Positions 27,811 through 36,650 of a stretch of 64,000 nucleotides of DNA are shown here, piece after piece (position 1 is the stretch's first letter; each line of letters starts with the position of its first letter). The DNA comes from Natribaculum luteum (GTDB taxonomy: Archaea > Halobacteriota > Halobacteria > Halobacteriales > Natrialbaceae). The notes beneath the pieces were generated by a model. The model was not told the DNA's origin, did not search any database, and saw nothing but the letters and a program-made list of their open reading frames with translations. The position numbers and the translations under genes were made by a program. Location: NCBI RefSeq assembly GCF_023008545.1, contig NZ_CP095397.1, positions 2,294,001-2,358,000 of the forward strand, given 5' to 3'.

Positions 27811-27896
27811 TCGTCGTCAGGCGGCGGAATTTGGGCCGTTATAGCACTGTCGAGGGGTATCGTCAGCTTTTACTCGATCACCACCTCACCCACGAC

Positions 27897-28463
27897 ATGG
27901 ACCAGTTGAAGCGGTCGTTGCTCGAGGCACCTATCATCGAGAAAGAGGGGTACCATTACTTCGTCCACCCGATAAGCGACGGCGTTCCGAAACTCGATCC
28001 TGGTCTGCTGCGCGAGATCGTCATCCGGATCATCCGCAAGGCCCAGCTCGAGGACGTCGATCGGATCGTCACGCCCGCCGCGATGGGCATTCACATCTCG
28101 ACGGCCGTCTCGCTGATGACCGACATTCCACTGACGGTCATCCGAAAACGCGAGTACGGACTCGAGGGCGAAGTCGAAATTTCCCAGCAGACGGGCTACT
28201 CCGAGAACGAGATGTACATCAACGACGTTCGCGAGGGCGAGCGAGTGCTCGTGCTCGACGACGTCCTCTCGACGGGCGGGACGCTCGCCGCGGTCCTCAC
28301 AGCACTCGACGAGATCGGCGCGGAGGTCATCGACACCGTCGCCGTCATCAAGAAAGTCGGCGGAGAGAACAAGGTCGACGACGCCGGCTACGACGTCAAG
28401 ACGCTCATCAACGTCGACGTCGTCGACGGTGAGGTCGTCATCGTCGACGAGGAAGGCGACTGA
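27897..28463 (+). CDS. hpt: Hypoxanthine/adenine phosphoribosyltransferase (archaeal Hpt type)
   Basis: This 188-residue purine salvage enzyme transfers phosphoribose from PRPP to a purine base. The PRPP loop is [19 protein letters not shown] (about 118-136). The N-terminal [20 protein letters not shown] and the [13 protein letters not shown] segment match the archaeal HGPRTase-like family. A CTTTTACT box about 26 bases upstream supports ATG 27897, leaderless. Its TGA stop is the first three bases of palindromic element A. Confidence 0.9.
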   Translation: MDQLKRSLLEAPIIEKEGYHYFVHPISDGVPKLDPGLLREIVIRIIRKAQLEDVDRIVTPAAMGIHISTAVSLMTDIPLTVIRKREYGLEGEVEISQQTGYSENEMYINDVREGERVLVLDDVLSTGGTLAAVLTALDEIGAEVIDTVAVIKKVGGENKVDDAGYDVKTLINVDVVDGEVVIVDEEGD

Positions 28464-28546
28464 TAATGCCTGCTGTACCTGTTTTCGGGAGCAACCGCGA
28501 ACTGTCCGGCGTTTGCTCCGGGAACGACGTACAGCAGACGTTATGA
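28461..28546. repeat. 86-bp palindromic element, copy A
   Basis: Outer arms TGATAATGCCTGCTGTAC (28461-28478) and GTACAGCAGACGTTATGA (28529-28546) are inverted copies. The inner arms are GGGAGCAA and TTGCTCC. The left end overlaps the hpt stop codon. It is one of five related elements in this window. Confidence 0.75.
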
Positions 28547-28696
28547 AAGCGCCACGGGGGAGCGTTCGCGGTCGATCCTCCGACGAGCGCGAGCCACCGG
28601 CTGCTTGCCGGCACGGGACGATGGTGTGTCTTCTCACACTCACTATAAACTAGCTGTGCGTTTGCCAACGTTCGCGACTGTTGTATGAGCCGATCC

Positions 28697-28731
28697 GACC
28701 AAATCTTGGTCTAAAACCAACACATATATAG
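28697..28731 (+). promoter_or_regulatory. Palindromic operator candidate and TATA box of the first Dpp operon
   Basis: A perfect 6-bp inverted repeat, GACCAA-ATC-TTGGTC (28697-28711), overlaps a second one, TTGGT-CTAAA-ACCAA (28706-28720). Both lie directly upstream of CATATATAG (28723-28731), which is about 25-33 bases before the ATG at 28756. The position fits binding of a regulator next to the BRE/TATA. Confidence 0.5.
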
Positions 28732-28755
28732 AGATAGAATTCTCAGTTGCAACGC

Positions 28756-30438
28756 ATGGTACGAGACAACAAACAGGTCGAGTCCGGTCTCGACCGACGA
28801 CGCATCCTTCAGGGAATTGGTGCCGCCGGTGCGATGGCGGTCGCCGGCTGTCTCAGCGGAGACGGCGACGACAACGGCGACGGCAACGACAACGGCGATC
28901 AGGAACGCGCGATGCAGCTGCTCGAGGAAGGGTTCGAGGAGGAAGGCTTCGAACCGCCGTACGAGGCCGACCTCGTCACGAACGAGAACCCCGAGCGCGT
29001 CCAGTGGTCGCAAATCGTCCAGCAGGTCCTCGAGAACACGGGGTACTTCGACCTCGAACTGCAGCAGTACGAGTGGACGACCTACCAGGAGATCGTTCTC
29101 TCCGAGGAGTCCGCCGAAGAGAACCACCTCGCGGCACTCGGGTGGAGCGCCGGCTTCGACCCCGACGCCTACGTGAACTTCCTGCTACACTCTGACTTCC
29201 ATACGCCGTCGTGCTGTAACACGAACCACTACGCCAACGAGGAACTCGACTCTCTCATCGACGAGGGGAAGACGGAGACCGACCCCGAGGAGCGAGTCGC
29301 GATCTACGAGGAACTCCAGAACCTCGTCGCCCAGGAGTCGCCGCTCACTTTCGTCCGGTTCGGCGAGGAACTCATCGCCTACCGCGAAGAGGCCCTCGAC
29401 AACTGGACGGTCTCCCCCTTCGACAGCACGCGCTTCTCGACGATTTACAACGTCTACGCTGGCACGAGCATCTCGTTTGCCGACCCCGATGGGGACGGTG
29501 AACTCAAGGCTTCCGTCGGTGCCAACATCGCGAACTTCGACCCCACCCAGCAGAACGACACGACGTCCACCCAGGCGACCGTCCCCCTCATCTACGAGGG
29601 GCTGGTCGGCTCGGACTACAGCGGCGAACCTCAGCCGTGGCTCGCAGAAGACTGGGAGCAACAGGACGACACCACGTACACCTTCTACCTCAGAGAGGGC
29701 GTCCAGTTCCACAACGGCGAGGAGCTGACGGCCGACCACGTCAAAGCCTCGATGGAGCGATACAAGGGGACGCCGCGCGAGGCCGACGTCTACGACTGGC
29801 TCGGCGAGGACGGCGAGATCAGAGTCGTCGACGACTACGAACTCGAGATCGAACTCTCCGAACCCTACGCGCCGTTCCTGCTCAACGTCGGCAACGCGCT
29901 CATCGTCCCGATGGCCGGCATCGAGGAGGAGTACGGCGGCGAGGGTGCCGTCGACCTGCAGGAGGAGCCGATCGGCACTGGCCCGTACATGCACGAGGAG
30001 TACCAGCCCGACGAACTCTACCGGGTCTCGCGCAACGACGACTACTGGGGTCAGGAGCTCATGGACAGCGCGCCGGAACCGGATACGATCCAGTTCCGCG
30101 TCATCGTCGAGTCCTCCGTCCGACAGAGCGCCCTCGAGGCGGGCGACATTCACGTCGTGAGTCCGCCCCCGGCGTCGTTCCAGGACCTGGACGACAGCGA
30201 CGAGATCGTAGCAAAGAGTACGACGAGTGGCGGCTTCGACATGCTCATTCCCCCGGTCCAGCACGAGCCGTTCACTAACGCGAAGGTGCGCCGTGCACTC
30301 GCCCTCCTGATCCCGCGCCAGCAGATCATCGACACCGTCTACAACGGTATCGGTGTCCCGGCGTACGGGCCGATCTCGCCCGTCGCCAAGCGATTCGCGC
30401 TCGACAACGAGGAACTCATCGACGTCCTCGAAGGATAG
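28756..30438 (+). CDS. Peptide-type ABC transporter substrate-binding lipoprotein, circularly permuted
   Basis: This 560-residue SBP_bac_5-family protein captures solute outside the cell and delivers it to the permeases encoded downstream. Tat/lipobox signal: DRRRILQGIGAAG with Cys32 in AVAGC, then a Gly/Asp/Asn linker. Order is unusual. Residues about 52-234 (from ERAMQLLEE, through QIVQQVLENTGYFDLELQQ, to VSPFDSTRF) match the canonical C-terminal part. Residues about 240-560 match the canonical N-terminal and middle parts (GANIANFDPTQ, FYLREGVQFHNGEELTADHV, IGTGPYMHEEYQ, FTNAKVRRALALLIPRQQII). The protein ends LIDVLEG, where the canonical chain would continue into ERAMQLL. Confidence 0.9.
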   Translation: MVRDNKQVESGLDRRRILQGIGAAGAMAVAGCLSGDGDDNGDGNDNGDQERAMQLLEEGFEEEGFEPPYEADLVTNENPERVQWSQIVQQVLENTGYFDLELQQYEWTTYQEIVLSEESAEENHLAALGWSAGFDPDAYVNFLLHSDFHTPSCCNTNHYANEELDSLIDEGKTETDPEERVAIYEELQNLVAQESPLTFVRFGEELIAYREEALDNWTVSPFDSTRFSTIYNVYAGTSISFADPDGDGELKASVGANIANFDPTQQNDTTSTQATVPLIYEGLVGSDYSGEPQPWLAEDWEQQDDTTYTFYLREGVQFHNGEELTADHVKASMERYKGTPREADVYDWLGEDGEIRVVDDYELEIELSEPYAPFLLNVGNALIVPMAGIEEEYGGEGAVDLQEEPIGTGPYMHEEYQPDELYRVSRNDDYWGQELMDSAPEPDTIQFRVIVESSVRQSALEAGDIHVVSPPPASFQDLDDSDEIVAKSTTSGGFDMLIPPVQHEPFTNAKVRRALALLIPRQQIIDTVYNGIGVPAYGPISPVAKRFALDNEELIDVLEG

Positions 30439-30478
30439 CGTTAGACTCTAACCGCCCCTCCCCCTTGTCTATCGAAAC

Positions 30479-31426
30479 ATGAGCCTTTCACGGTACATTG
30501 TCAAACGTATCCTCGTCTCTATCCCCGTCTTGATCGGGGTAACGATGGTTTCGTTCGGGCTGGTACAGCTGATCCCGGGTGATCCGATCGAGTTCATACT
30601 CCAGTTTACGAACGTCTCACCCGAGGCCGAACAACGACTGTACGCCAAGTACAACCTCAACGAGCCCATCTGGAAACAGTATCTACTGTGGCTTCAGGAC
30701 GTACTGGTCCTGGACTTCGGCGAGTCTATCATCTCGGGCCGTGACGTCGCCTACGAGATCAGCACGCGACTCGATCACACGATCGCGCTCGGTCTCTTCT
30801 CGTGGCTGATCGGTCTGGGTGTCGGCATTCCGACCGGCATCATCGCCGCAGTCAAGCGCGGAACCATCACCGACGAGGTCAGTCGTATCGCCGCCCTGCT
30901 GGGAATCGCGACGCCGAACTTCTGGCTCGGCCTGATGTTGATCCTCGTTCTCAGTGTCAATCTCGGGCTCTTCCGGGCAATTCCGCCGGACGCCCCGCTG
31001 TGGAGCGCAGAGAAACTGAAGTTCCTCATCTTGCCCTCCGTGACCATCGGGACCGCATCCGCGTCGCTCATCATGCGTCTCGTCCGGTCGTCGATGCTCC
31101 AGGAACTCAACAAGGAGTACGTTCGGATGGCACGCGCGAAGGGGCTGAGCGAACGAACGGTCATCTTCAAGCACGTCCTTCGTAACTCGATGATCGCTGT
31201 CGTCACCGTCGCGGCGATCCAGATCGCGTTCATCATCAACGGGTCGGTCGTCATCGAGCAGGTCTTCTCGTGGCCTGGCCTCGGACGGCTTCTCGTCAGG
31301 TCTATCAGTCAGCGCGACTTCCCGATCATTCAGGCAGGCGTGTTGATGACCGGCGTCGCGATCGTGATCGCGAACCTGTTAGCCGACATCGTCTACTCGT
31401 GGCTCGATCCACGGATCCGCTACTAA
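30479..31426 (+). CDS. dppB: Dipeptide-type ABC transporter permease, DppB family
   Basis: This 315-residue membrane protein with about six TM segments. N-terminal family motif RYIVKRILVSIPVLIGVTMV and LIPGDPIEF. The EAA-type loop is EYVRMARAKGLSERTVIFKH (about 218-237). It forms the channel with the DppC product. It lies 40 bases after the SBP gene in the same operon. Confidence 0.94.
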   Translation: MSLSRYIVKRILVSIPVLIGVTMVSFGLVQLIPGDPIEFILQFTNVSPEAEQRLYAKYNLNEPIWKQYLLWLQDVLVLDFGESIISGRDVAYEISTRLDHTIALGLFSWLIGLGVGIPTGIIAAVKRGTITDEVSRIAALLGIATPNFWLGLMLILVLSVNLGLFRAIPPDAPLWSAEKLKFLILPSVTIGTASASLIMRLVRSSMLQELNKEYVRMARAKGLSERTVIFKHVLRNSMIAVVTVAAIQIAFIINGSVVIEQVFSWPGLGRLLVRSISQRDFPIIQAGVLMTGVAIVIANLLADIVYSWLDPRIRY

Positions 31427-31428
31427 GA

Positions 31429-32466
31429 ATGAAGCAGAAACAACGAGACACGACGACGCAGCGTGGTCGAATCCGAATTACTGGATTCGACGCCGAACGA
31501 GTGCGCAACCGGGAACCGATCTCGGGCTGGACCGAGACCGAATCCGACGGCGGCACCAGTCGGATGGAGTACGCCTGGCGACGATTCAAGAGCAATCGCC
31601 TCGCGATGCTCAGCGTCGGCGTCATGGCACTCATGGCCATCGTCGCCGTCCTCGCACGGCCGATCTCCGTCGACGTCGCCGGCATGTCGCTTACGGTACA
31701 GCCGTTCGCACTCACGCCGTACGGGCCCGGCGAGATGTTCGTCGGATCGCCACACGCAGCCCCGAGCGCCGAACACCTGATGGGGACCGACTGGTCGGGA
31801 CGGGACCTGTTCTCGCGCGTGCTCGTCGGGACCCGGTACAGCCTCTCGATCGGGCTGATCGCGACCGTACTTGCCCTGTTCGTCGGGATTCCACTCGGCT
31901 CGATCGCCGGCTACTTTGGCGGCTGGATCGACGAGGCGATCATGCGTCTCGTCGACGTTCTCTACGCGTTCCCGTTTCTCGTCCTCGCCATCGCGATCAT
32001 CGCGGTGCTCGGCCAGGGGTTCTGGAACCTGATCCTGGCGCTGACGATCACCGGGTGGATCAGCTACGCCCGTCTCATCCGCGGTGAGGTACTGAGCGTG
32101 AAAGAAAACGAGTACGTACTCGCGGCGAAAGCGCTCGGCGCGACCGATCGCTCGATCATCTTCCGTCACGTCGTCCCGAACGCGATGGCCCCGGTCATCG
32201 TCCAGGCGACGCTGTCGATCGGTACCGTCGTCCTCTCTGCGGCCGCGCTTGGCTTCCTCGGACTCGGTCTCACGCCGGGCACCCCCGAGTGGGGGACGAT
32301 GCTCTCGAGCACTCGCGACACCATCGCTCAGGGCTACTGGTGGGTGTCTGTCTTCCCCGGCCTGGCCATCGTCGTGTTCGTGCTCGCTATCAACCTGATG
32401 GGTGACGGGATCAACGACGCACTCGACCCACAGGGAGACACCGCAACGAAACAGAGGATGCAATAG
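31429..32466 (+). CDS. dppC: Dipeptide-type ABC transporter permease, DppC family
   Basis: This 345-residue permease has a polar N-terminal extension of about 45 residues (possible inner start at MEYAWRRF). First TM at about 59-76, then the LMGTDWSGRDLFSRVLVGTR motif. The EAA loop is EYVLAAKALGATDRSIIFRH (about 225-244). It lies two bases after dppB and directly abuts the ATPase gene, consistent with one operon. Confidence 0.93.
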   Translation: MKQKQRDTTTQRGRIRITGFDAERVRNREPISGWTETESDGGTSRMEYAWRRFKSNRLAMLSVGVMALMAIVAVLARPISVDVAGMSLTVQPFALTPYGPGEMFVGSPHAAPSAEHLMGTDWSGRDLFSRVLVGTRYSLSIGLIATVLALFVGIPLGSIAGYFGGWIDEAIMRLVDVLYAFPFLVLAIAIIAVLGQGFWNLILALTITGWISYARLIRGEVLSVKENEYVLAAKALGATDRSIIFRHVVPNAMAPVIVQATLSIGTVVLSAAALGFLGLGLTPGTPEWGTMLSSTRDTIAQGYWWVSVFPGLAIVVFVLAINLMGDGINDALDPQGDTATKQRMQ

Positions 32467-33516
32467 ATGGCACTACTCGAAGTCAACGATCTAGTTACGC
32501 AGTTCTACACTGAGGACGGAACCGTTCGCGCGGTCGACGGCGTGAGCTATCAGATCGACCGCGGTGAAAAGTTCGGCGTCGTCGGCGAGAGCGGTGCCGG
32601 CAAGAGCGTGACGAGCCTGTCGGTCATGGGCCTCATCGAGAGCCCCGGTGAGATCGTCGGCGGGGAGATCCTCTTCAAAGGGGAGAACCTCCTCGAGAAG
32701 AGTCCCGAAGAGATGCGCCGCATCCGCGGCAACGAGATCGCCATGGTGTTCCAGGACGCCGAGACGGCTCTCAACCCCGTCTACACGGTCGGCGAGCAGA
32801 TCGCCGAGGGGATCCGCACGCACAAGGACGTCTCGGACGAGGAGGCCAAAGAGCAGGCGATCGAGATGCTCGCGAAGGTCGGCATCCCCGACCCGGCAGA
32901 GCGCTACAGCGATTACCCCCACCAGTTCTCCGGTGGGATGCAACAGCGTGCGGTCATCGCGATCGCACTCTCCTGTGATCCCGACCTGCTCATCTGTGAC
33001 GAGCCCACGACGGCACTCGACGTCACGATCGAGGCGCAGATCCTCGAGTTGCTCGACGAACTGGCGTCGGACTTCGATACGGCGATCCAGCTCATCACGC
33101 ACGACCTCGGCGTCGTCGCCGAGATCTGCAACCGCGTGATGGTGATGTACGCCGGCAAGGCCGTCGAGAAAGCGCCCGTCGAGGACCTCTACTACCAGCC
33201 CAAACACCCCTACTCGGTCGGCCTGATGGGGTCGATCCCGCGCATCGGCGACAGGCGCGACCGCCTCGAGACGATTCCGGGGACGATGCCCGACCTCGTC
33301 GAAGTGCCGCCAGGCTGTAGTTTCCACCCGCGGTGTCCGTACGCCGAGGAGGCCTGCAGTCGGAAAGAGCCGCAACTCGTCGACGTCGAGACCGGGGAGC
33401 CGTCGAACCCGAACGACGACGGCGAACACGCCGCCGCGTGTCTGGCCTATACGGGCGACCTCGAGGACGAACTGTCCTACCAGGTCGAAGTACTGACGGA
33501 GGAGACCTATGAGTAG
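32467..33516 (+). CDS. dppD: Dipeptide-type ABC transporter ATPase, DppD family
   Basis: This 349-residue ATPase. Walker A GESGAGKS (about 39-46), Q-loop VFQDAETALNP, signature [12 protein letters not shown], Walker [14 protein letters not shown]-loop [10 protein letters not shown]-terminal oligopeptide/dipeptide domain with cysteines GCSFHPRCPYAEEAC and a later AAC. It pairs with the next gene, which it overlaps by 8 bases. Confidence 0.95.
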   Translation: MALLEVNDLVTQFYTEDGTVRAVDGVSYQIDRGEKFGVVGESGAGKSVTSLSVMGLIESPGEIVGGEILFKGENLLEKSPEEMRRIRGNEIAMVFQDAETALNPVYTVGEQIAEGIRTHKDVSDEEAKEQAIEMLAKVGIPDPAERYSDYPHQFSGGMQQRAVIAIALSCDPDLLICDEPTTALDVTIEAQILELLDELASDFDTAIQLITHDLGVVAEICNRVMVMYAGKAVEKAPVEDLYYQPKHPYSVGLMGSIPRIGDRRDRLETIPGTMPDLVEVPPGCSFHPRCPYAEEACSRKEPQLVDVETGEPSNPNDDGEHAAACLAYTGDLEDELSYQVEVLTEETYE

Positions 33517-34513
33517 CCAACCGCTCGTTCAGGCAGACGAACTGACGAAGTACTACAGCAACGCCGACGGTTTCCTCGACCGGATGCTCGGCAATCAGTC
33601 GCAGGTTCGCGCCGTCGACGGCGTCGACCTCGAGGTCCGCGAGGGCGAGACACTCGGTCTGGTCGGCGAATCCGGCTGCGGGAAGAGTACGCTCGGTCGC
33701 ACGCTCCTCCAGCTCGAAGAGCCCACGGACGGACACGTCTACTTCAAAGGCGAAGACATCACGGACCTGTCGGGATCGGCGCTCCGGAAGAAGCGCCGGG
33801 AGATGCAGTATATCTTCCAGAACCCCTTCGCCAGTCTGAACCCCCGACTGACGATCAACGACATCGTCGGCGAAGCGCTCGACGTTCACGGCATCGCCGA
33901 CGGCGAAGAACGGGACGCCCGAATCGCGGAGATCCTCGACACGGTCGGCCTGAAGTCGAGCCACGCCAACCGTTACCCACACGAGTTCTCCGGCGGCCAG
34001 CGCCAGCGGATCGGCATCGCCCGCGCGCTCGCGGTCGACCCCGACTTCGTCGTCTGTGACGAGCCGGTCTCCGCGCTCGACGTCTCGGTGCAGGCACAGA
34101 TCCTCAACCTGCTCGAGGATCTACAGAGCGACCTCGGCCTCTCGTATCTGTTCATCGCTCACGACCTCTCGGTCGTCGAGCACATCGCCGACCGCATCGC
34201 TGTCATGTACCTCGGCGAGATCGTCGAGGTCGGGACGGCAGAAGAGATCTTCAGCCCGCCGTACCACCCGTACACGCACGCGCTGCTGTCTGCGATCCCG
34301 GAACCCGACCCGCTCTGGAAAGGCGACCGCGTCATCCTCGAGGGATCGGTGCCGTCGCCACTCGATCCGCCCAGCGGCTGTAAGTTCCATACCCGCTGTC
34401 CTATCGCCCAGGACGACTGCGGCGAGTGGGAGGACCACCCGGACCTCGAGTCCGTCGGCGGCTCCCACAAGATCGCGTGCCCGTACCACGAGATGATCGA
34501 CACCGAGGTCTGA
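33509..34513 (+). CDS. dppF: Dipeptide-type ABC transporter ATPase, DppF family
   Basis: This 334-residue ATPase. Walker [12 protein letters not shown], signature [15 protein letters not shown], Walker [17 protein letters not shown]-loop [10 protein letters not shown]. The C-terminal [14 protein letters not shown] cysteine region is intact and ends in KIACPYH. It is the last gene of the first importer operon. Confidence 0.95.
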   Translation: MSSQPLVQADELTKYYSNADGFLDRMLGNQSQVRAVDGVDLEVREGETLGLVGESGCGKSTLGRTLLQLEEPTDGHVYFKGEDITDLSGSALRKKRREMQYIFQNPFASLNPRLTINDIVGEALDVHGIADGEERDARIAEILDTVGLKSSHANRYPHEFSGGQRQRIGIARALAVDPDFVVCDEPVSALDVSVQAQILNLLEDLQSDLGLSYLFIAHDLSVVEHIADRIAVMYLGEIVEVGTAEEIFSPPYHPYTHALLSAIPEPDPLWKGDRVILEGSVPSPLDPPSGCKFHTRCPIAQDDCGEWEDHPDLESVGGSHKIACPYHEMIDTEV

Positions 34514-34584
34514 TCGGCGGCTGTCGCGTCGCGTCGAGTATCGAAACGAACGTTTCTTAGGCGATTGCTGCCTACGAGCGGTCG

Positions 34585-35109
34585 ATGCGTCGTATCTACG
34601 AGTCCGACGCGCTCTCGCGGGACGACGAGGATCCGTTCTCTCCGAGCGAATCCGACGAGCGATCCCGGAAGATGATCGACTGGGAGGCGGCCAGTCACGC
34701 CTTCCTCCCTGTCTGGCTTCGCGACCGCGCGGTGAGCGTCGACCTCGAGACGAACAAAGACGAATACGAACCCGGCGAACCGGTCCGCTGGCGGGCGACG
34801 TTTCGAAACCGCCTCCCGTTTCCCGTCCGCATCGTCACCGAGACGCCGGAACTCTGGCGCTGGTCGGTCGACGGCGTCGACCGCGCGAGCGAAGTTCCGG
34901 CACGGATTCCGGACCGAAAGAGCGTCATCAACTTCTCCCGTGGCGAACGAAAGGTCGTCGAACGCCGCTGGAAGCCACAGATTCAGGTCACGGAACGTGA
35001 GTGGGAACCACTCGAGTCAGGCGAGCATACTCTCTCGGTCGCCCTCAACGTCGATCGACCCGACGAGCGCGATCTCGTCAGCGAGACGAGTTTTACGATC
35101 ACGTCCTGA
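34585..35109 (+). CDS. Haloarchaeal protein with Ig-like (BsuPI/DUF7974-like) domain
   Basis: This 174-residue soluble, acidic protein with no signal peptide. Residues about 45-174 look like a beta sandwich: VDLETNKDEYEPGEPVRWRA, then FPVRIVTETPELWRW, then SGEHTLSVALNVDRPDERDL. It resembles intracellular proteinase-inhibitor-like Ig domains. GTTTCTTAG, about 30 bases before ATG 34585, suggests leaderless transcription. It sits between the two importer operons; any link with peptides is inference. Confidence 0.75.
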   Translation: MRRIYESDALSRDDEDPFSPSESDERSRKMIDWEAASHAFLPVWLRDRAVSVDLETNKDEYEPGEPVRWRATFRNRLPFPVRIVTETPELWRWSVDGVDRASEVPARIPDRKSVINFSRGERKVVERRWKPQIQVTEREWEPLESGEHTLSVALNVDRPDERDLVSETSFTITS

Positions 35110-35115
35110 CGCGTT

Positions 35116-35201
35116 TCATAATGATGGCTGCGACTGCGTATCGGGGCAACCGCAAGACGATTCACGGTTGCCCCGGAACTGACTCGCAGCCATCGGTATC
35201 A
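35116..35201. repeat. 86-bp palindromic element, copy B
   Basis: Left arm TCATAATGATGGCTGCGA, right arm TCGCAGCCATCGGTATCA. A perfect inner 10-bp stem GGGGCAACCG/CGGTTGCCCC. It starts 6 bases after the stop of the gene at 34585. It belongs to the GATGGCTG subfamily with copy C. Confidence 0.75.
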
Positions 35202-35312
35202 GTTGTCCCGTTCGAACACGGCTACCCGTTTTGCACGGTCACGCTCGCCGGCATCATTTTAATTGAGTGACAAAATTCGCAGTGGAAATTCGAACGGCGG
35301 GACGCCGGGGAG

Positions 35313-36650
35313 TTACTCCGTCAATCGGAGTTCGTCGGGTTCCACGTGGGCGTCGTCGAGCAGATGACAAGCAGCCTCCTGTTCGGTGCCACAGCCCTCG
35401 AGTTCCGGTTTCTCGCGTTCACAGACGGTCGTGAATTCCTCCACGAGGTGTGCGTTCGCGCGTTCGTGGTCGCCGTCGACGAGCGCATCGAGTGCGTCGT
35501 CGAGCGTCGCTTCGGCACGCGGATCGTCCAGCCGAACGGGGACGTCGTACTCGGACCGAATCCACCGTTTGAGATCCGCGTCGTCGACCCTTTCCGGCGA
35601 CGGGTCCTCGAGGTCCCCGTATTTGCCGTCCGATTCCAGGACACCAACCTCGGCGATGCTCTCTACGTCGATCGACTCGCGCTCGACCTGTTTGCGAAAG
35701 GTGAGGACGGATCGCCAGGTCTCCTGTGGCAGATCGATCCCCGACGGCGGGATCACCTCCGGACAGCGCGTGTGGAACTTACAGCCACTCGGCGGATCCG
35801 ACGGATCCGGGACGTCGCCTTTGAGTTCGACGCCGAGGCCCCGGTCCGTCGGATCGGGCGTCGGGATGGCGGACAGCAGCGCCCGCGTGTAGGGATGCTG
35901 TGGATTCGAGAACAGTTCCTCGGTCGGCCCGACTTCCACGAACTCGCCTAGGTACATCACCGCGACGCGGTCACACACCTGACGGACGACGCCCAGATCG
36001 TGACTGATGATGAGCACCGTCAGCCCCAGTTCTCGCTGGAACTTGTCGATGAGCCGGAGGATTTCCGCCTGGACAGAGACGTCGAGCGCCGACACGGGTT
36101 CGTCGGCGACGAGGAGTTTCGGGTTCACCGTGAGCGCTCGGGCCAGCCCGATCCGCTGTTTTTGGCCCCCGGAGAACTCGTGTGGATACCGCTTCATGTC
36201 CGCGGCCGAGAGGCCGACGCGCTCCAGGAGGTCGGCGACGATCTCCCGGCGTCGCTCGCGATCGGCCATCCCCTGGACGACGAGCGGTTCCGCGACGGCG
36301 TCGCCGACGTTCATCCGGGGGTCGAAACTCGAGTCCGGGTCCTGGAAGATCAACTGGACCTCTCGGCGAAACCGGCGGAGCTCCGCCGCGTCGTACTCGA
36401 GGACGTTTTCGCCCTCGAAACGGATTTCGCCGTCCGTCGGCTCCTCGAGGCGAACCATCGACGCCGCCGCGGTTGACTTGCCACAGCCGGATTCGCCGAC
36501 GATGCCGAACGTCTCGCCGCGCTCGAGTTCGAGACTGATTCCGTCGACTGCACGGGCCCGGCCGACTTCCGTGTTCAGTATCCCCTCGGTGATCGGATAG
36601 TGTTTTTTCAGCCCGCCGACGCGGAGCAGCGGATCGCCGGATCGACTCAT
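35313..36650 (-). CDS. dppF: Dipeptide-type ABC transporter ATPase, DppF family, with C-terminal insertion
   Basis: This 445-residue protein is about 110 longer than usual. Walker [13 protein letters not shown], signature FSGGQKQRIGLARAL, Walker [18 protein letters not shown]-loop ISHDLGVV. The C-terminal Cys motif is split: HTRCPEVIPP at about residue 293 is followed by a charged insertion of about 110 residues before VCEREKPELEGC. The other importer's ATPase has the same motif uninterrupted. It overlaps the upstream ATPase gene by ATGA and is last in its operon. Confidence 0.94.
   Translation of the reverse strand: MSRSGDPLLRVGGLKKHYPITEGILNTEVGRARAVDGISLELERGETFGIVGESGCGKSTAAASMVRLEEPTDGEIRFEGENVLEYDAAELRRFRREVQLIFQDPDSSFDPRMNVGDAVAEPLVVQGMADRERRREIVADLLERVGLSAADMKRYPHEFSGGQKQRIGLARALTVNPKLLVADEPVSALDVSVQAEILRLIDKFQRELGLTVLIISHDLGVVRQVCDRVAVMYLGEFVEVGPTEELFSNPQHPYTRALLSAIPTPDPTDRGLGVELKGDVPDPSDPPSGCKFHTRCPEVIPPSGIDLPQETWRSVLTFRKQVERESIDVESIAEVGVLESDGKYGDLEDPSPERVDDADLKRWIRSEYDVPVRLDDPRAEATLDDALDALVDGDHERANAHLVEEFTTVCEREKPELEGCGTEQEAACHLLDDAHVEPDELRLTE

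Noticed and set aside
28543-28653. 36-codon ORF starting in the right arm of element A
   Set aside because: Arg/Gly-rich with no promoter and overlapping the element; considered chance.
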